Shown here: piece by piece, positions 43,324 through 51,386 of the stretch
How positions within the stretch are numbered: position 1 is the stretch's first letter
Layout: every line of letters begins with the position of its first letter
Assembly: GCF_040096225.1 (NCBI RefSeq)
Contig: NZ_JBBMFC010000006.1
Span: 79,899-143,898 of the forward strand
From: Hominiventricola aquisgranensis
GTDB taxonomy: Bacteria > Bacillota > Clostridia > Lachnospirales > Lachnospiraceae
Direction: 5' to 3'
Length of the DNA stretch: 64,000 nt
Notes under the pieces: model-generated
What the model saw: only the letters and a program-made list of their open reading frames with translations
The model's database searches: none
What the model was told of the DNA's origin: nothing
Made by a program: the position numbers and the translations under genes

Positions 43324-44496
43324 ATGGATATGATATTTTCAAAAAGAGCCACTCAGATCGAGGAAGGTATTTTTTCAATTCTAAATACAAAGAAAGAAGA
43401 ACTGCTGCAGGCGGGCAGAGAAGTCTATAATTTTTCTGTGGGCACGCCGGATTTTAAAACACCGGAGCATATTATGAAAGCAATGGAAGAGGCCTGCAAG
43501 GATCCTGATAATTACAAATATGCCATGGCTGACCGGCCGGAAATGCTGGAAGCTATGAAGAATTTTTATAAAAACCGTTTTGGCGTGGAGCTTGAGACAG
43601 ATCAGATCATGAGCATGTATGGATCTCAGGAAGGCATGGCACATATTGCTCTTGTCATGTGTGATCCGGGGGATGTGGTACTGGTGCCAAATCCAGGTTA
43701 CCCGGTGTTCGGCATGGGACCACAGCTCATGGGGGCAAAGGTGGAGACGTATCCGCTCTATGCAGAAAATAATTTTCTGCCGGATTTTGCAGATATTCCG
43801 GAGGAGACAGCCAAAGCCGCGAAATTTATGATCATTTCTTATCCGGCCAATCCGGTATGTTCCGTGGCAGATGACAGCTTTTATGAAAAAGCCATTGCAT
43901 TTGCAAAAAAATATAATGTGATCCTGCTTCATGACAATGCTTATTCCGATATTATCTTTGGCGGAAAAGAGGGAAAATCTTTCCTGTCTTATCCAGGAGC
44001 CATGGAAGTGGGGATTGAATTTTATTCTCTGTCCAAGTCTTATAACATGACTGGCATGCGGATCTCTTTTGCGCTTGGTAACAAAGATGTGATCCAGATG
44101 TTCCGGAAAGTCCGTTCTCAGATTGATTACGGCATCTTTCTGCCGATCCAGAAGGCCGCAGTGGCAGCACTGACTGGTCCGCAGGACAATGTAAAAGAGC
44201 AGTGCCGGATCTATGAAGAGAGAAATTATGCGCTCTGCAGAGGCATGAGCAGTATTGGATGGAAGATCCCGGATGGGCAGGGAACCATGTTCGTATGGGC
44301 ACCGATCCCGGAGAATTATACCAGTTCAGAGAGATTTACCCTGGATCTGATGGAGAAGACCGGCATGATCGTAACTCCGGGTACTGCCTTTGGCAATCTG
44401 GGAGAAGGGTATGTGCGGATTGCATTGGTTCATCCGGTGGAAACCATTGAAAAAGTAGTTCGTATCGTAAAGGAAAGTGGTATTCTGGAAGCATGA
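43324..44496 (+). CDS. PLP-dependent aminotransferase, class I/II
   Basis: This protein of about 390 residues is a fold-type I aminotransferase. Visible features are SVGTPDFKTPEHIMKAM near the start, GSQEGMAHIALVMCDPGDVV, SYPANPVCSVADDSFYE, the Asp/Tyr pair in LHDNAYSDIIF and the PLP lysine in YSLSKSYNMTGMRISFALGN. It resembles LL-diaminopimelate and related aminotransferases of clostridia, but the amino acid substrate is open. GAGGAG is nine bases before the ATG at 43324; ATG at 43318 is only three bases away. The YdcF-like gene overlaps its end by four bases. Confidence 0.9.
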   Translation: MDMIFSKRATQIEEGIFSILNTKKEELLQAGREVYNFSVGTPDFKTPEHIMKAMEEACKDPDNYKYAMADRPEMLEAMKNFYKNRFGVELETDQIMSMYGSQEGMAHIALVMCDPGDVVLVPNPGYPVFGMGPQLMGAKVETYPLYAENNFLPDFADIPEETAKAAKFMIISYPANPVCSVADDSFYEKAIAFAKKYNVILLHDNAYSDIIFGGKEGKSFLSYPGAMEVGIEFYSLSKSYNMTGMRISFALGNKDVIQMFRKVRSQIDYGIFLPIQKAAVAALTGPQDNVKEQCRIYEERNYALCRGMSSIGWKIPDGQGTMFVWAPIPENYTSSERFTLDLMEKTGMIVTPGTAFGNLGEGYVRIALVHPVETIEKVVRIVKESGILEA

Positions 44497-45059
44497 GTTT
44501 TGTAGATGCATATACTGATTTCATTTTCATAGAGGATCAGCCGGAGCAGGCAGACATGATCTTTCTTCCTGGATCTGCAGAAGGAGCACTGCCAGTGCGG
44601 GCGGCACAGCTCTGGAAGGAAGGATATGCGCCATTGGTGCTCCCTTCTGGAAAATATTCCAAGCTGACAGGATATTTTACAGGGCATGGGGATCATGAGA
44701 CCGAGTGGGATTATTTTCATGAGATCCTGCTAAAGGAAGGAGTGGCTGATCACGCGATCCTTCAGGAAAAGCAGGCAACTTATACTTATGAAAATGCAAT
44801 TTTCTCCCGCAAATTAACTGATAAACTGGGTCTGGACATTAAAAAGGCGATTCTGGTCTGTCAGGCATATCATGCAAGACGTGCGAGCCTTTATTATCAG
44901 GTCTGTTACCCGGAGACTGAGATTCTGGTGTGCCCGGTGATTACCAGAGGCATCAGCCGGGATAACTGGTATCAGCATGAGACAGGTATTGAGACGGTAC
45001 TGAAAGAAGTAGAACATTGTGGCAGTCAGTTTGGAGAAATCTTCCGGGCGAGACTATAA
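44493..45059 (+). CDS. YdcF/ElyC-family (DUF218) protein
   Basis: This 188-residue protein belongs to the DUF218 family (YdcF, SanA, ElyC). Characteristic segments are ADMIFLPGSAEGALPVRAAQLW, YAPLVLPSGKYSK, EGVADHAILQEKQATYTYENA and KAILVCQAYHARRASLYYQVCYPETE. Members bind nucleotides or affect envelope precursor metabolism; no membrane segment is seen here. It overlaps the aminotransferase gene (ATGA) and so is coexpressed. Specific role unknown. Confidence 0.88.
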   Translation: MSFVDAYTDFIFIEDQPEQADMIFLPGSAEGALPVRAAQLWKEGYAPLVLPSGKYSKLTGYFTGHGDHETEWDYFHEILLKEGVADHAILQEKQATYTYENAIFSRKLTDKLGLDIKKAILVCQAYHARRASLYYQVCYPETEILVCPVITRGISRDNWYQHETGIETVLKEVEHCGSQFGEIFRARL

Positions 45060-45114
45060 TGCCAAGATTTGTTACGCATAACAACTTTCTGAAGAAAAAG
45101 ATAGATAGAGTAAT

Positions 45115-45144
45115 ATTACACTTTTTGCAAATTCCGACTATAAT
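45115..45144 (+). promoter_or_regulatory. Candidate promoter of the hydroxyacid dehydrogenase operon
   Basis: TATAAT at 45139-45144 is perfect. The best -35 is ATTACA at 45115-45120, 18 bases upstream, with four of six consensus bases. The leader is about 90 bases long. Confidence 0.55.
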
Positions 45145-45239
45145 CATTGACATAAAGAGCAATCCGAAAACGATGTCCGGTTTACCGATATCGCGGAGGC
45201 AACAAAAATAATCAATCATTATAAAAGGAGAAGAGTAAA

Positions 45240-46205
45240 ATGAAAATCGTAGTATTGGATGGTTACACTGAAAACCCGGGAGATATCAGCTGGGAGCCGC
45301 TGGAAGCACTTGGAGAAGTAACAGTATATGATCGTACATCTTATGAGGAGTCTCCGCTGATCGCTGAGCGTATCGGTGATGCAGAAGTTGTTGTTATCAA
45401 CAAGACCCCGATCAGCAAAGAGACTATTGACAAATGCCCGAATATCAAGACAATCGCAGTTCTGGCAACTGGTTACAATGTAGTAGATTATGAGTATGCA
45501 AAATCCAAAGGAATCCCGGTTCAGAACGTACCGGTATATGGAACTGACAACGTAAGCCAGTTTGCAGTATCCCTTCTGATGGAGGTTTGCTCCCATATCG
45601 GACATCACAACGAGTCCGTACATAAAGGAGAGTGGGCTAGCAACGCTGACTGGTGCTACTGGCATTATCCGATGATCGAGGTATCTGGAAAGACTGCAGG
45701 TATCATTGGTCTGGGACGTATTGGTGTCAACACCGCTAAGATCCTGAAAGCAATGAATGTAAATGTTATCGCATACGATGCATTCCAGAGCGAGGCTGGA
45801 AAACAGGTTGCTACTTATGTAGAGCTTGACGAGCTGCTTGCTAAATCTGACTTTATTTTCCTGCATTGTCCGCTGTTCCCGTCTACTGAGGGGATCATCA
45901 ACAAAGACAACATCGCTAAGATGAAAGACGGCGTGGTTATCATCAACAACAGCCGTGGACCGCTGGTTGTAGAGCAGGATCTGTATGATGCACTGGAGAG
46001 CGGAAAAGTATCTGCAGCAGCAGTTGACGTTGTATCTACAGAGCCGATCAAAGCTGACAATGTTCTGCTGAAAGCGAAAAACTGCATCATCACTCCGCAT
46101 ATTTCCTGGGCAACACAGGATGCAAGAAAACGTATCATGAACACCACCGCGGAGAATATCAAATCTGTTCTTGATGGTGCACCTGTAAACGTGGTTAACA
46201 AATAG
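45240..46205 (+). CDS. D-2-hydroxyacid dehydrogenase (hydroxypyruvate/glycerate dehydrogenase-like)
   Basis: This 321-residue NAD(P)-dependent enzyme has the D-isomer-specific dehydrogenase layout. The nucleotide-binding motif is GIIGLGRIGVNTAK near 150, the catalytic Arg is in NNSRGPLV, and the His is in TPHISWATQDARKR. It lies one base before a glycerate kinase gene, which suggests it reduces hydroxypyruvate or glyoxylate-derived substrates to D-glycerate. AAAAGGAGAAGAG precedes the ATG. Codon use favours GCT, TCT and CGT, a sign of high expression. Substrate is inferred from the neighbour. Confidence 0.9.
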   Translation: MKIVVLDGYTENPGDISWEPLEALGEVTVYDRTSYEESPLIAERIGDAEVVVINKTPISKETIDKCPNIKTIAVLATGYNVVDYEYAKSKGIPVQNVPVYGTDNVSQFAVSLLMEVCSHIGHHNESVHKGEWASNADWCYWHYPMIEVSGKTAGIIGLGRIGVNTAKILKAMNVNVIAYDAFQSEAGKQVATYVELDELLAKSDFIFLHCPLFPSTEGIINKDNIAKMKDGVVIINNSRGPLVVEQDLYDALESGKVSAAAVDVVSTEPIKADNVLLKAKNCIITPHISWATQDARKRIMNTTAENIKSVLDGAPVNVVNK

Positions 46206-46206
46206 T

Positions 46207-47343
46207 ATGAAGATAGTAATTGCGATTGACTCTCTGAAAGGAAGCTTAAGCTCCATGGAAGCGGGACATGCGATCGAACAGGGAATCCGCAATGTTCTGC
46301 CGGAGACAAAAGTGCTGGTAAAGCCGCTGGCTGACGGCGGAGAAGGAACAACGGAGGCTCTGGTAGAAGGTCTTGGCGGCGATATGGTACAGGTGCAGGT
46401 ACATGGGCCGCTGGAGACACCGGTGAATGCTGCTTACGGAGTGATCAGGGAGTCAAATACGGCAATCATGGAGATGGCTGCAGCTGCAGGTATTATCCTG
46501 GTTGGCAAAGACAAGCGTCCGTTAGATGCAACCACGTATGGTGTCGGTGAGATGATCCGTGATGCCATTACCAGAGGCTGCAGAGAATTTATTATTGGAA
46601 TCGGCGGAAGTGCCACCAATGATGGTGGTATCGGAATGCTGACAGCATTGGGATATGAGTTCCTGGATGCTGAAGGAAAACCGGCAGGAATCGGAGCAGG
46701 AGCACTTTACAAAGTTGCAAAAATCTGCGATGATAAAGTGATGCCGGAATTAAAAGACTGTCATTTCCGCATTGCATGCGATGTGACCAATCCTCTCTGT
46801 GGAGAGAATGGTTCTACTTATATCTATGGTCCGCAGAAAGGTGTGACTGTAGAACTTCGGGATGAGCTTGACCATGCTATGGGTGCTTATGCACAGGTAG
46901 TAAAAGCTTACAATGGAACTGATTATGCGAAGACACCAGGTGCCGGTGCAGCCGGAGGACTTGGATTTGCATTCTTAAGTTTCTTAAGCGGAGAGCTTCT
47001 TCCAGGTATCGAACTGGTACTGAATGCAGTGGAGATGGATAAAGCAATGGAAGGTGCAGATCTGGTATTTACCGGAGAGGGTCGTCTGGATTATCAGACA
47101 GCCATGGGAAAAGCACCGGTGGGCATTGCAAAAATGGCGAAAAAGCACGGTGCAAAGGTGATTGCTCTTGCGGGAGCAGTGATCGAAGGGGCACAGGAGT
47201 GCAACGAACAGGGAATTGATGCTTATTTTCCGATTCTCCGCCAGGTAGTGACACTTGACGAGGCCATGGATCCGGCAACGGCAAGAAAGAATATGGTTGA
47301 GACCACGGAGCAGGTAATGCGCCTGGTAGCAGCTGTAAAATAA
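46207..47343 (+). CDS. glxK: Glycerate kinase (GlxK/GarK family)
   Basis: This 378-residue kinase phosphorylates D-glycerate, usually to 2-phosphoglycerate in this family. Family segments are VIAIDSLKGSLSSMEAGHAI (3-22), KPLADGGEGTTEAL, IGIGGSATNDGGIGMLTALGYEF near 136, GAAGGLGFAFLSF and FTGEGRLDYQTAMGKAP. The ATG is one base after the dehydrogenase stop codon and has no strong ribosome binding site of its own, so translation is probably coupled. Together the two enzymes feed glycerate or hydroxypyruvate into lower glycolysis. Confidence 0.95.
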   Translation: MKIVIAIDSLKGSLSSMEAGHAIEQGIRNVLPETKVLVKPLADGGEGTTEALVEGLGGDMVQVQVHGPLETPVNAAYGVIRESNTAIMEMAAAAGIILVGKDKRPLDATTYGVGEMIRDAITRGCREFIIGIGGSATNDGGIGMLTALGYEFLDAEGKPAGIGAGALYKVAKICDDKVMPELKDCHFRIACDVTNPLCGENGSTYIYGPQKGVTVELRDELDHAMGAYAQVVKAYNGTDYAKTPGAGAAGGLGFAFLSFLSGELLPGIELVLNAVEMDKAMEGADLVFTGEGRLDYQTAMGKAPVGIAKMAKKHGAKVIALAGAVIEGAQECNEQGIDAYFPILRQVVTLDEAMDPATARKNMVETTEQVMRLVAAVK

Positions 47344-47364
47344 GAAAGAGAAAGAGAGATACAC

Positions 47365-48174
47365 ATGACGGATGAAACATTGATCCTTTTGGGAACTGGC
47401 AACGCAACAGTAACCAAATGCTTCAACACCTGCTTTGCGATTAAAACCGGAGAGGAATATTTTCTGGTGGATACAGGAGGTGGTAATGGTATCATGACTC
47501 AGCTTGAAAAAGCGGGGATCCCTATGGAATCTATCCACGAGATCTTTATGAGCCACGAACATACCGATCACTTACTGGGACTGATCTGGCTGATCAGAAT
47601 GATCGCAACAAAGATGAAGAAGGGTCAATATGAAGGCAATCTGAACATTTACTGCCATGCCGATCTGAAAGAAATTATCCTGACGATTACCAGACTGACC
47701 GTTCAGGCGAAATTTTTTAACATGATCGGAGAACGGATCTTCATTCATCCGGTGGAAGACAACGAAGAGAGAGACATCCTGGGGTATCATGTGACCTTTT
47801 TCGATATTCATTCTACAAAGGCAAAGCAGTTCGGCTTCACTATGAACCTGAAAAATGGAAAGAAATTCACCTTCCTTGGAGATGAGCCCTATCAGGAACA
47901 CGAAGAAGTCTATGCGAAGGATGCGGACTGGTTATTGCATGAGGCATTTTGCCTGTATGCGGATCGGGACAAGTATAAGCCTTATGAAAAGCATCATACG
48001 ACGGTAAAGGAAGCCTGTGAGAATGGGGAGAAGCTGGGAGCTAAGAATCTAATCCTCTATCATACAGAGGACAAGAATCTGGCAAACAGACGAGAGCTGT
48101 ATACAGCAGAAGGAAGCCTTTATTATCACGGCAATCTGATCGTACCGGACGATCTGGAACGGATCGTATTATAA
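47365..48174 (+). CDS. MBL-fold metallohydrolase (RNase Z-like)
   Basis: This 269-residue protein has the metallo-beta-lactamase fold: GTGNATVTKCFNTCF near the start, the metal motif SHEHTDHLLG with His64, His66, Asp68 and His69, FTFLGDEPYQEHEEVY in the place of the bridging Asp, and NLILYHTEDKNL for the last His. The family includes tRNase Z and many hydrolases of small molecules. No tRNase Z exosite arm is obvious. It follows glycerate kinase by 21 bases and may be cotranscribed. Substrate unknown. Confidence 0.88.
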   Translation: MTDETLILLGTGNATVTKCFNTCFAIKTGEEYFLVDTGGGNGIMTQLEKAGIPMESIHEIFMSHEHTDHLLGLIWLIRMIATKMKKGQYEGNLNIYCHADLKEIILTITRLTVQAKFFNMIGERIFIHPVEDNEERDILGYHVTFFDIHSTKAKQFGFTMNLKNGKKFTFLGDEPYQEHEEVYAKDADWLLHEAFCLYADRDKYKPYEKHHTTVKEACENGEKLGAKNLILYHTEDKNLANRRELYTAEGSLYYHGNLIVPDDLERIVL

Positions 48175-48186
48175 GCCATGTGTATG

Positions 48187-48219
48187 AGAGGGGAGGTTCT
48201 TAGGAACTGTCTCCCTCTT
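48187..48219 (+). terminator. GC-rich hairpin after the MBL gene
   Basis: AGAGGGGAG and CTCCCTCT pair with one bulge, and GTTC/GAAC extend the stem. Only two T residues follow, so it is a weak terminator or a processing hairpin. Confidence 0.45.
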
Positions 48220-48256
48220 GTGCAGTCTGCCCTTAAAAGACAGAGAAAACATTCGC

Positions 48257-48284
48257 TTGAAAAAAGCAAAAAATATGGTACTAT
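48257..48284 (+). promoter_or_regulatory. Promoter of the split transketolase operon
   Basis: TTGAAA at 48257-48262 and TACTAT at 48279-48284 are 16 bases apart, 37 bases before the first start codon. Confidence 0.6.
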
Positions 48285-48321
48285 ATAAACGTATTATTTT
48301 AGGATAGAAAGGAAATGAATT

Positions 48322-49161
48322 ATGCAGACTTTAGAGTTACAGAAAATCGCAAATGAAGTCCGCAAAGGAATCGTTACCGGTGTACATAGTGCAAAAGCCG
48401 GACATCCAGGCGGATCTTTATCTGCAGCAGACATTTTTACCTATCTCTATTTTGAAGAGATGAACATTGACCCGAAGAACCCGACTGATCCGGACAGAGA
48501 CCGTTTTGTTCTTTCTAAAGGACATACCGCTCCGGGTTATTACAGTGCAATGGCTCAGAGAGGTTATTTTCCGGTTGAGGAGCTTCTGACTCTTCGTCAT
48601 GTAGACAGCCGTCTGCAGGGACATCCGTGTATGCAGGATCTTCCGGGCATTGATATGTCTTCAGGATCTCTGGGACAGGGAATCTCCGCAGCAGTTGGTA
48701 TGGCAATTGCCGGAAAACTGGACAACAAATCTTATCGTGTATATACCCTGCTGGGTGATGGCGAGATTCAGGAAGGGCAGGTATGGGAAGCTTCCATGCT
48801 GGCTGCACATCGTCATCTGGACAACCTGGTAGTGATCGTTGACAACAACGGTCTTCAGATCGATGGAAGAATCGAAGATGTGAACTCTCCGTATCCGATC
48901 GATAAGAAATTCGAGGCATTTAACTTCCATGTAATCAACGTTGCTGACGGTAATGACATGGATCAGTTAAGAGCTGCTTTTGAGGAAGCTAAGACTGTAA
49001 AAGGACAGCCGACTGCTATTATCGCCAAGACTGTAAAAGGTAAAGGCGTATCCTTCATGGAGAACCAGGCATCCTGGCATGGAACTGCTCCGAACGATGA
49101 GCAGTATGCAGTAGCAATGGCAGATTTGGAGAAAGTAGGTGAAGCATTATGTCAGAAGTAA
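48322..49161 (+). CDS. Transketolase, N-terminal subunit
   Basis: Transketolase moves two-carbon units between sugar phosphates in the pentose phosphate pathway. Here the enzyme is split in two genes, as in many clostridia and archaea. This 279-residue subunit binds the diphosphate of thiamine: KAGHPGGSLSAADIFTYLYF near 25, SKGHTAPGYYSAMAQRG, and the TPP motif GDGEIQEGQVWEASM through NNGLQIDG. AAAGGAAA precedes the ATG. It overlaps the C-terminal subunit by 13 bases, ensuring balanced synthesis. Codon use suggests high expression. Confidence 0.94.
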   Translation: MQTLELQKIANEVRKGIVTGVHSAKAGHPGGSLSAADIFTYLYFEEMNIDPKNPTDPDRDRFVLSKGHTAPGYYSAMAQRGYFPVEELLTLRHVDSRLQGHPCMQDLPGIDMSSGSLGQGISAAVGMAIAGKLDNKSYRVYTLLGDGEIQEGQVWEASMLAAHRHLDNLVVIVDNNGLQIDGRIEDVNSPYPIDKKFEAFNFHVINVADGNDMDQLRAAFEEAKTVKGQPTAIIAKTVKGKGVSFMENQASWHGTAPNDEQYAVAMADLEKVGEALCQK

Positions 49162-50087
49162 AGAAGATCGCAACGAGAGAAAGCTACGGTAACGCTCTGG
49201 CAGAGCTTGGCGCACAGAATCCGAATATTGTCGTACTTGATGCAGACCTTGCAGGAGCTACTAAGACTGGTATTTTCAAAAAAGCATTCCCGGAGCGTCA
49301 CATTGACTGTGGTATCGCTGAGGGAAATATGATGGGAGTAGCAGCAGGACTTGCTACCTGCGGAAAGATCCCGTTCGCTTCTTCTTTTGCTATGTTCGCA
49401 GCAGGAAGAGCATTTGAGCAGATTCGTAACTCTATCGGATATCCGCACCTGAACGTTAAGATCGGTGCTACTCATGCCGGTATCTCTGTAGGTGAGGATG
49501 GAGCTACTCATCAGTGTAACGAGGATATCGCTATTATGCGTACAATTCCGGGAATGACCATTATCTGCCCGGCAGATGATGTGGAAGCAAGAGCTGCTGT
49601 AAAAGCTGCTGCTGAGTATGTTGGACCGGTTTATATGAGATTTGGCCGTCTGGCAGTTCCGGTAATCAATGATGAAGCTAATTATAAATTTGAAATTGGT
49701 AAAGGAATTACCCTGAAAGAAGGTAAAGATGTAACCATCATCGCTACCGGACTTGAGGTAAATGAAAGCCTTGAGGCTGCTAAGCTTCTTGAGGCTGACG
49801 GTATCTCTGCTGAGGTGATCAATATCCATACCATCAAACCGCTTGACAAAGAGCTGGTAGTTGCATCTGCAAAGAAGACTGGCAAAGTTGTAACCGTAGA
49901 AGAGCATTCTGTTATCGGTGGACTTGGTGGAGCTGTTGCTGAGGCTCTTTCTGAGGAAGCTCCGACCAAGATGCTTCGTATCGGTATGATGGACAAGTTC
50001 GGACAGTCCGGTCCGGCAAAAGCTCTGATCGAGTACTATGGTCTGGATGGAAAGAGCATTTACGAGAAAGTAAAAGCATTTCTGTAA
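49149..50087 (+). CDS. Transketolase, C-terminal subunit
   Basis: This 312-residue subunit supplies the pyrimidine-binding and C-terminal domains of transketolase. Visible features are VVLDADLAGATKTGIFKKAFP, DCGIAEGNMMGVAAGLATCG with the catalytic Glu of the pyrimidine domain, ATHAGISVGEDGATHQCNEDIA, and VVTVEEHSVIGGLGGAVAEAL in the C-terminal domain. The ATG lies inside the end of the N-terminal subunit gene. The two proteins must assemble to make an active centre. A strong bidirectional terminator follows. DXP synthase is an alternative for such a half-protein, but the paired N subunit argues for transketolase. Confidence 0.94.
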   Translation: MSEVKKIATRESYGNALAELGAQNPNIVVLDADLAGATKTGIFKKAFPERHIDCGIAEGNMMGVAAGLATCGKIPFASSFAMFAAGRAFEQIRNSIGYPHLNVKIGATHAGISVGEDGATHQCNEDIAIMRTIPGMTIICPADDVEARAAVKAAAEYVGPVYMRFGRLAVPVINDEANYKFEIGKGITLKEGKDVTIIATGLEVNESLEAAKLLEADGISAEVINIHTIKPLDKELVVASAKKTGKVVTVEEHSVIGGLGGAVAEALSEEAPTKMLRIGMMDKFGQSGPAKALIEYYGLDGKSIYEKVKAFL

Positions 50088-50109
50088 GCTGAAGTTCTGA
50101 ATCGAAGAT

Positions 50110-50163
50110 AAAAAAGATCCCGCAGGATTCACTGAAAAGTGAAGATCCGGCGGGATCTTTTTT
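50110..50163. terminator. Bidirectional intrinsic terminator
   Basis: AAAAAGATCCCGC and GCGGGATCTTTTTT form the outer stem, and an inner TTCACT/AGTGAA hairpin lies within. It serves the transketolase operon and aroC, which converge here. Confidence 0.88.
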
Positions 50164-50186
50164 GCTGTCGGGAAATTACCGGAACA

Positions 50187-51290
50187 TTATCTGCCCCAGA
50201 ATTCTTTGATAAGATCCACACGGGAAGTCATGGCAGTCAGCAGTCCGTCCAGAACCGTAATAGCAGCCATGCATTCGACAACCACCACTGCGCGGGGCAC
50301 GATGATAGGATCGTGGCGGCCATGGATAGAGACTTCAATGTCTTCCCCGGTTTTGTTGACCGTGTGCTGCAGAGCGCTGATGGATGGCGTCGGTTTGAAG
50401 GCTGCCCGGAAGATAATGTCGCTTCCGTCACTGATGCCGCCCAGGATACCACCGGCATGGTTGGTTTTCTTGCCGACAGATCCATCTTCCTTCATATAGA
50501 AGGCATCGTTGTTCTCACTGCCGCAGCTTCTGGCAGCTAGAAATCCATCACCGATCTCAAAGCCCTTGACTGCGCCGATGGAACAGATGGCTTTTGCCAG
50601 GTTTGCGCTTAATTTATCAAAGCAGGGATCGCCCACACCTGCAGGGACGCCCTTGACCACACATTCCACCACACCGCCGCAGGAATCTTCTTTTGTACGG
50701 CAGGCATCCAGATAAGCCATCGCCTGTTCAGCTGCTTCTGCGTCGGGCATATTGACGGCATTGCGTTCCATCTCTGAGAGATCAAAGCGGCTCTCGTTGA
50801 TCTGTACCGGTCCGATGGAGCGGGTATAAGCAGTGACAGTGATGCCAAGCTCCTGTAAAAGCTTTGCAGCGACTGCACCTGCGGCCACACGGCCAATGGT
50901 CTCACGCCCGGAAGAACGTCCACCGCCGGTGTAATCACGAAATCCGTATTTGCAGTCGTAGGTATAGTCTGCGTGTCCAGGACGATAGTAGGATGCAATC
51001 TCACTGTAATCTTTGGAACGCTGGGATGTATTTCGAACCATCAAAGAGATAGGCGTACCGGTAGTGCGTCCGTCAAAGACGCCGGACAGAATCTCAACGG
51101 TATCATCCTCCTTACGGGGAGTGGTGAAACGGGACTGTCCCGGTTTTCTGCGGTTTAAGTAGACCTGAATATCTTCTTCGGTGAGAGAAAGTCCGGCCGG
51201 ACAGCCATCGATTACTACGCCGATGCCTTTGCCGTGGGATTCACCCCAGGTCGTGATAGAAAAAATATTGCCAAAAGTGGAACCTGCCAT
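50187..51290 (-). CDS. aroC: Chorismate synthase
   Basis: AroC converts 5-enolpyruvylshikimate 3-phosphate to chorismate with reduced FMN, the last step of the shikimate pathway. The 367 residues show the three family signatures: GESHGKGIGVVIDGCPAG near the start, YRPGHADYTYDCKYG with GGGRSSGRETIGRVAAGAV, and FKPTPSISALQHTVNK near the end. The ATG at 51290 follows AGGAG ten bases upstream on the minus strand; the frame is open to 51356 but that extension lacks family similarity. No other aro gene is adjacent. Confidence 0.96.
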   Translation of the reverse strand: MAGSTFGNIFSITTWGESHGKGIGVVIDGCPAGLSLTEEDIQVYLNRRKPGQSRFTTPRKEDDTVEILSGVFDGRTTGTPISLMVRNTSQRSKDYSEIASYYRPGHADYTYDCKYGFRDYTGGGRSSGRETIGRVAAGAVAAKLLQELGITVTAYTRSIGPVQINESRFDLSEMERNAVNMPDAEAAEQAMAYLDACRTKEDSCGGVVECVVKGVPAGVGDPCFDKLSANLAKAICSIGAVKGFEIGDGFLAARSCGSENNDAFYMKEDGSVGKKTNHAGGILGGISDGSDIIFRAAFKPTPSISALQHTVNKTGEDIEVSIHGRHDPIIVPRAVVVVECMAAITVLDGLLTAMTSRVDLIKEFWGR

Positions 51291-51316
51291 AGGTAAAATA
51301 CTCCTGTTCTGTATAT

Positions 51317-51352
51317 TTGGATTGACTAAATCCAAGTATATAGAATATACTT
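51317..51352. promoter_or_regulatory. tgt promoter with two overlapping palindromes
   Basis: TTGACT at 51322-51327 and TATACT at 51346-51351 are 18 bases apart and face tgt. TTGGAT/ATCCAA (51317-51322 and 51330-51335) and AAGTATA/TATACTT (51334-51340 and 51346-51352) are perfect inverted repeats over the -35 and -10 boxes, so a regulator may bind between aroC and tgt. Confidence 0.6.
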
Positions 51353-51386
51353 TCATCTGTAAAGACTAAATGGAGGATGAGGAACT

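Noticed and set aside
45219..46292. A 357-codon minus-strand frame opposite the hydroxyacid dehydrogenase
   Set aside because: The + strand gene is clearly real and highly biased in codon use, which leaves long antisense frames by chance.
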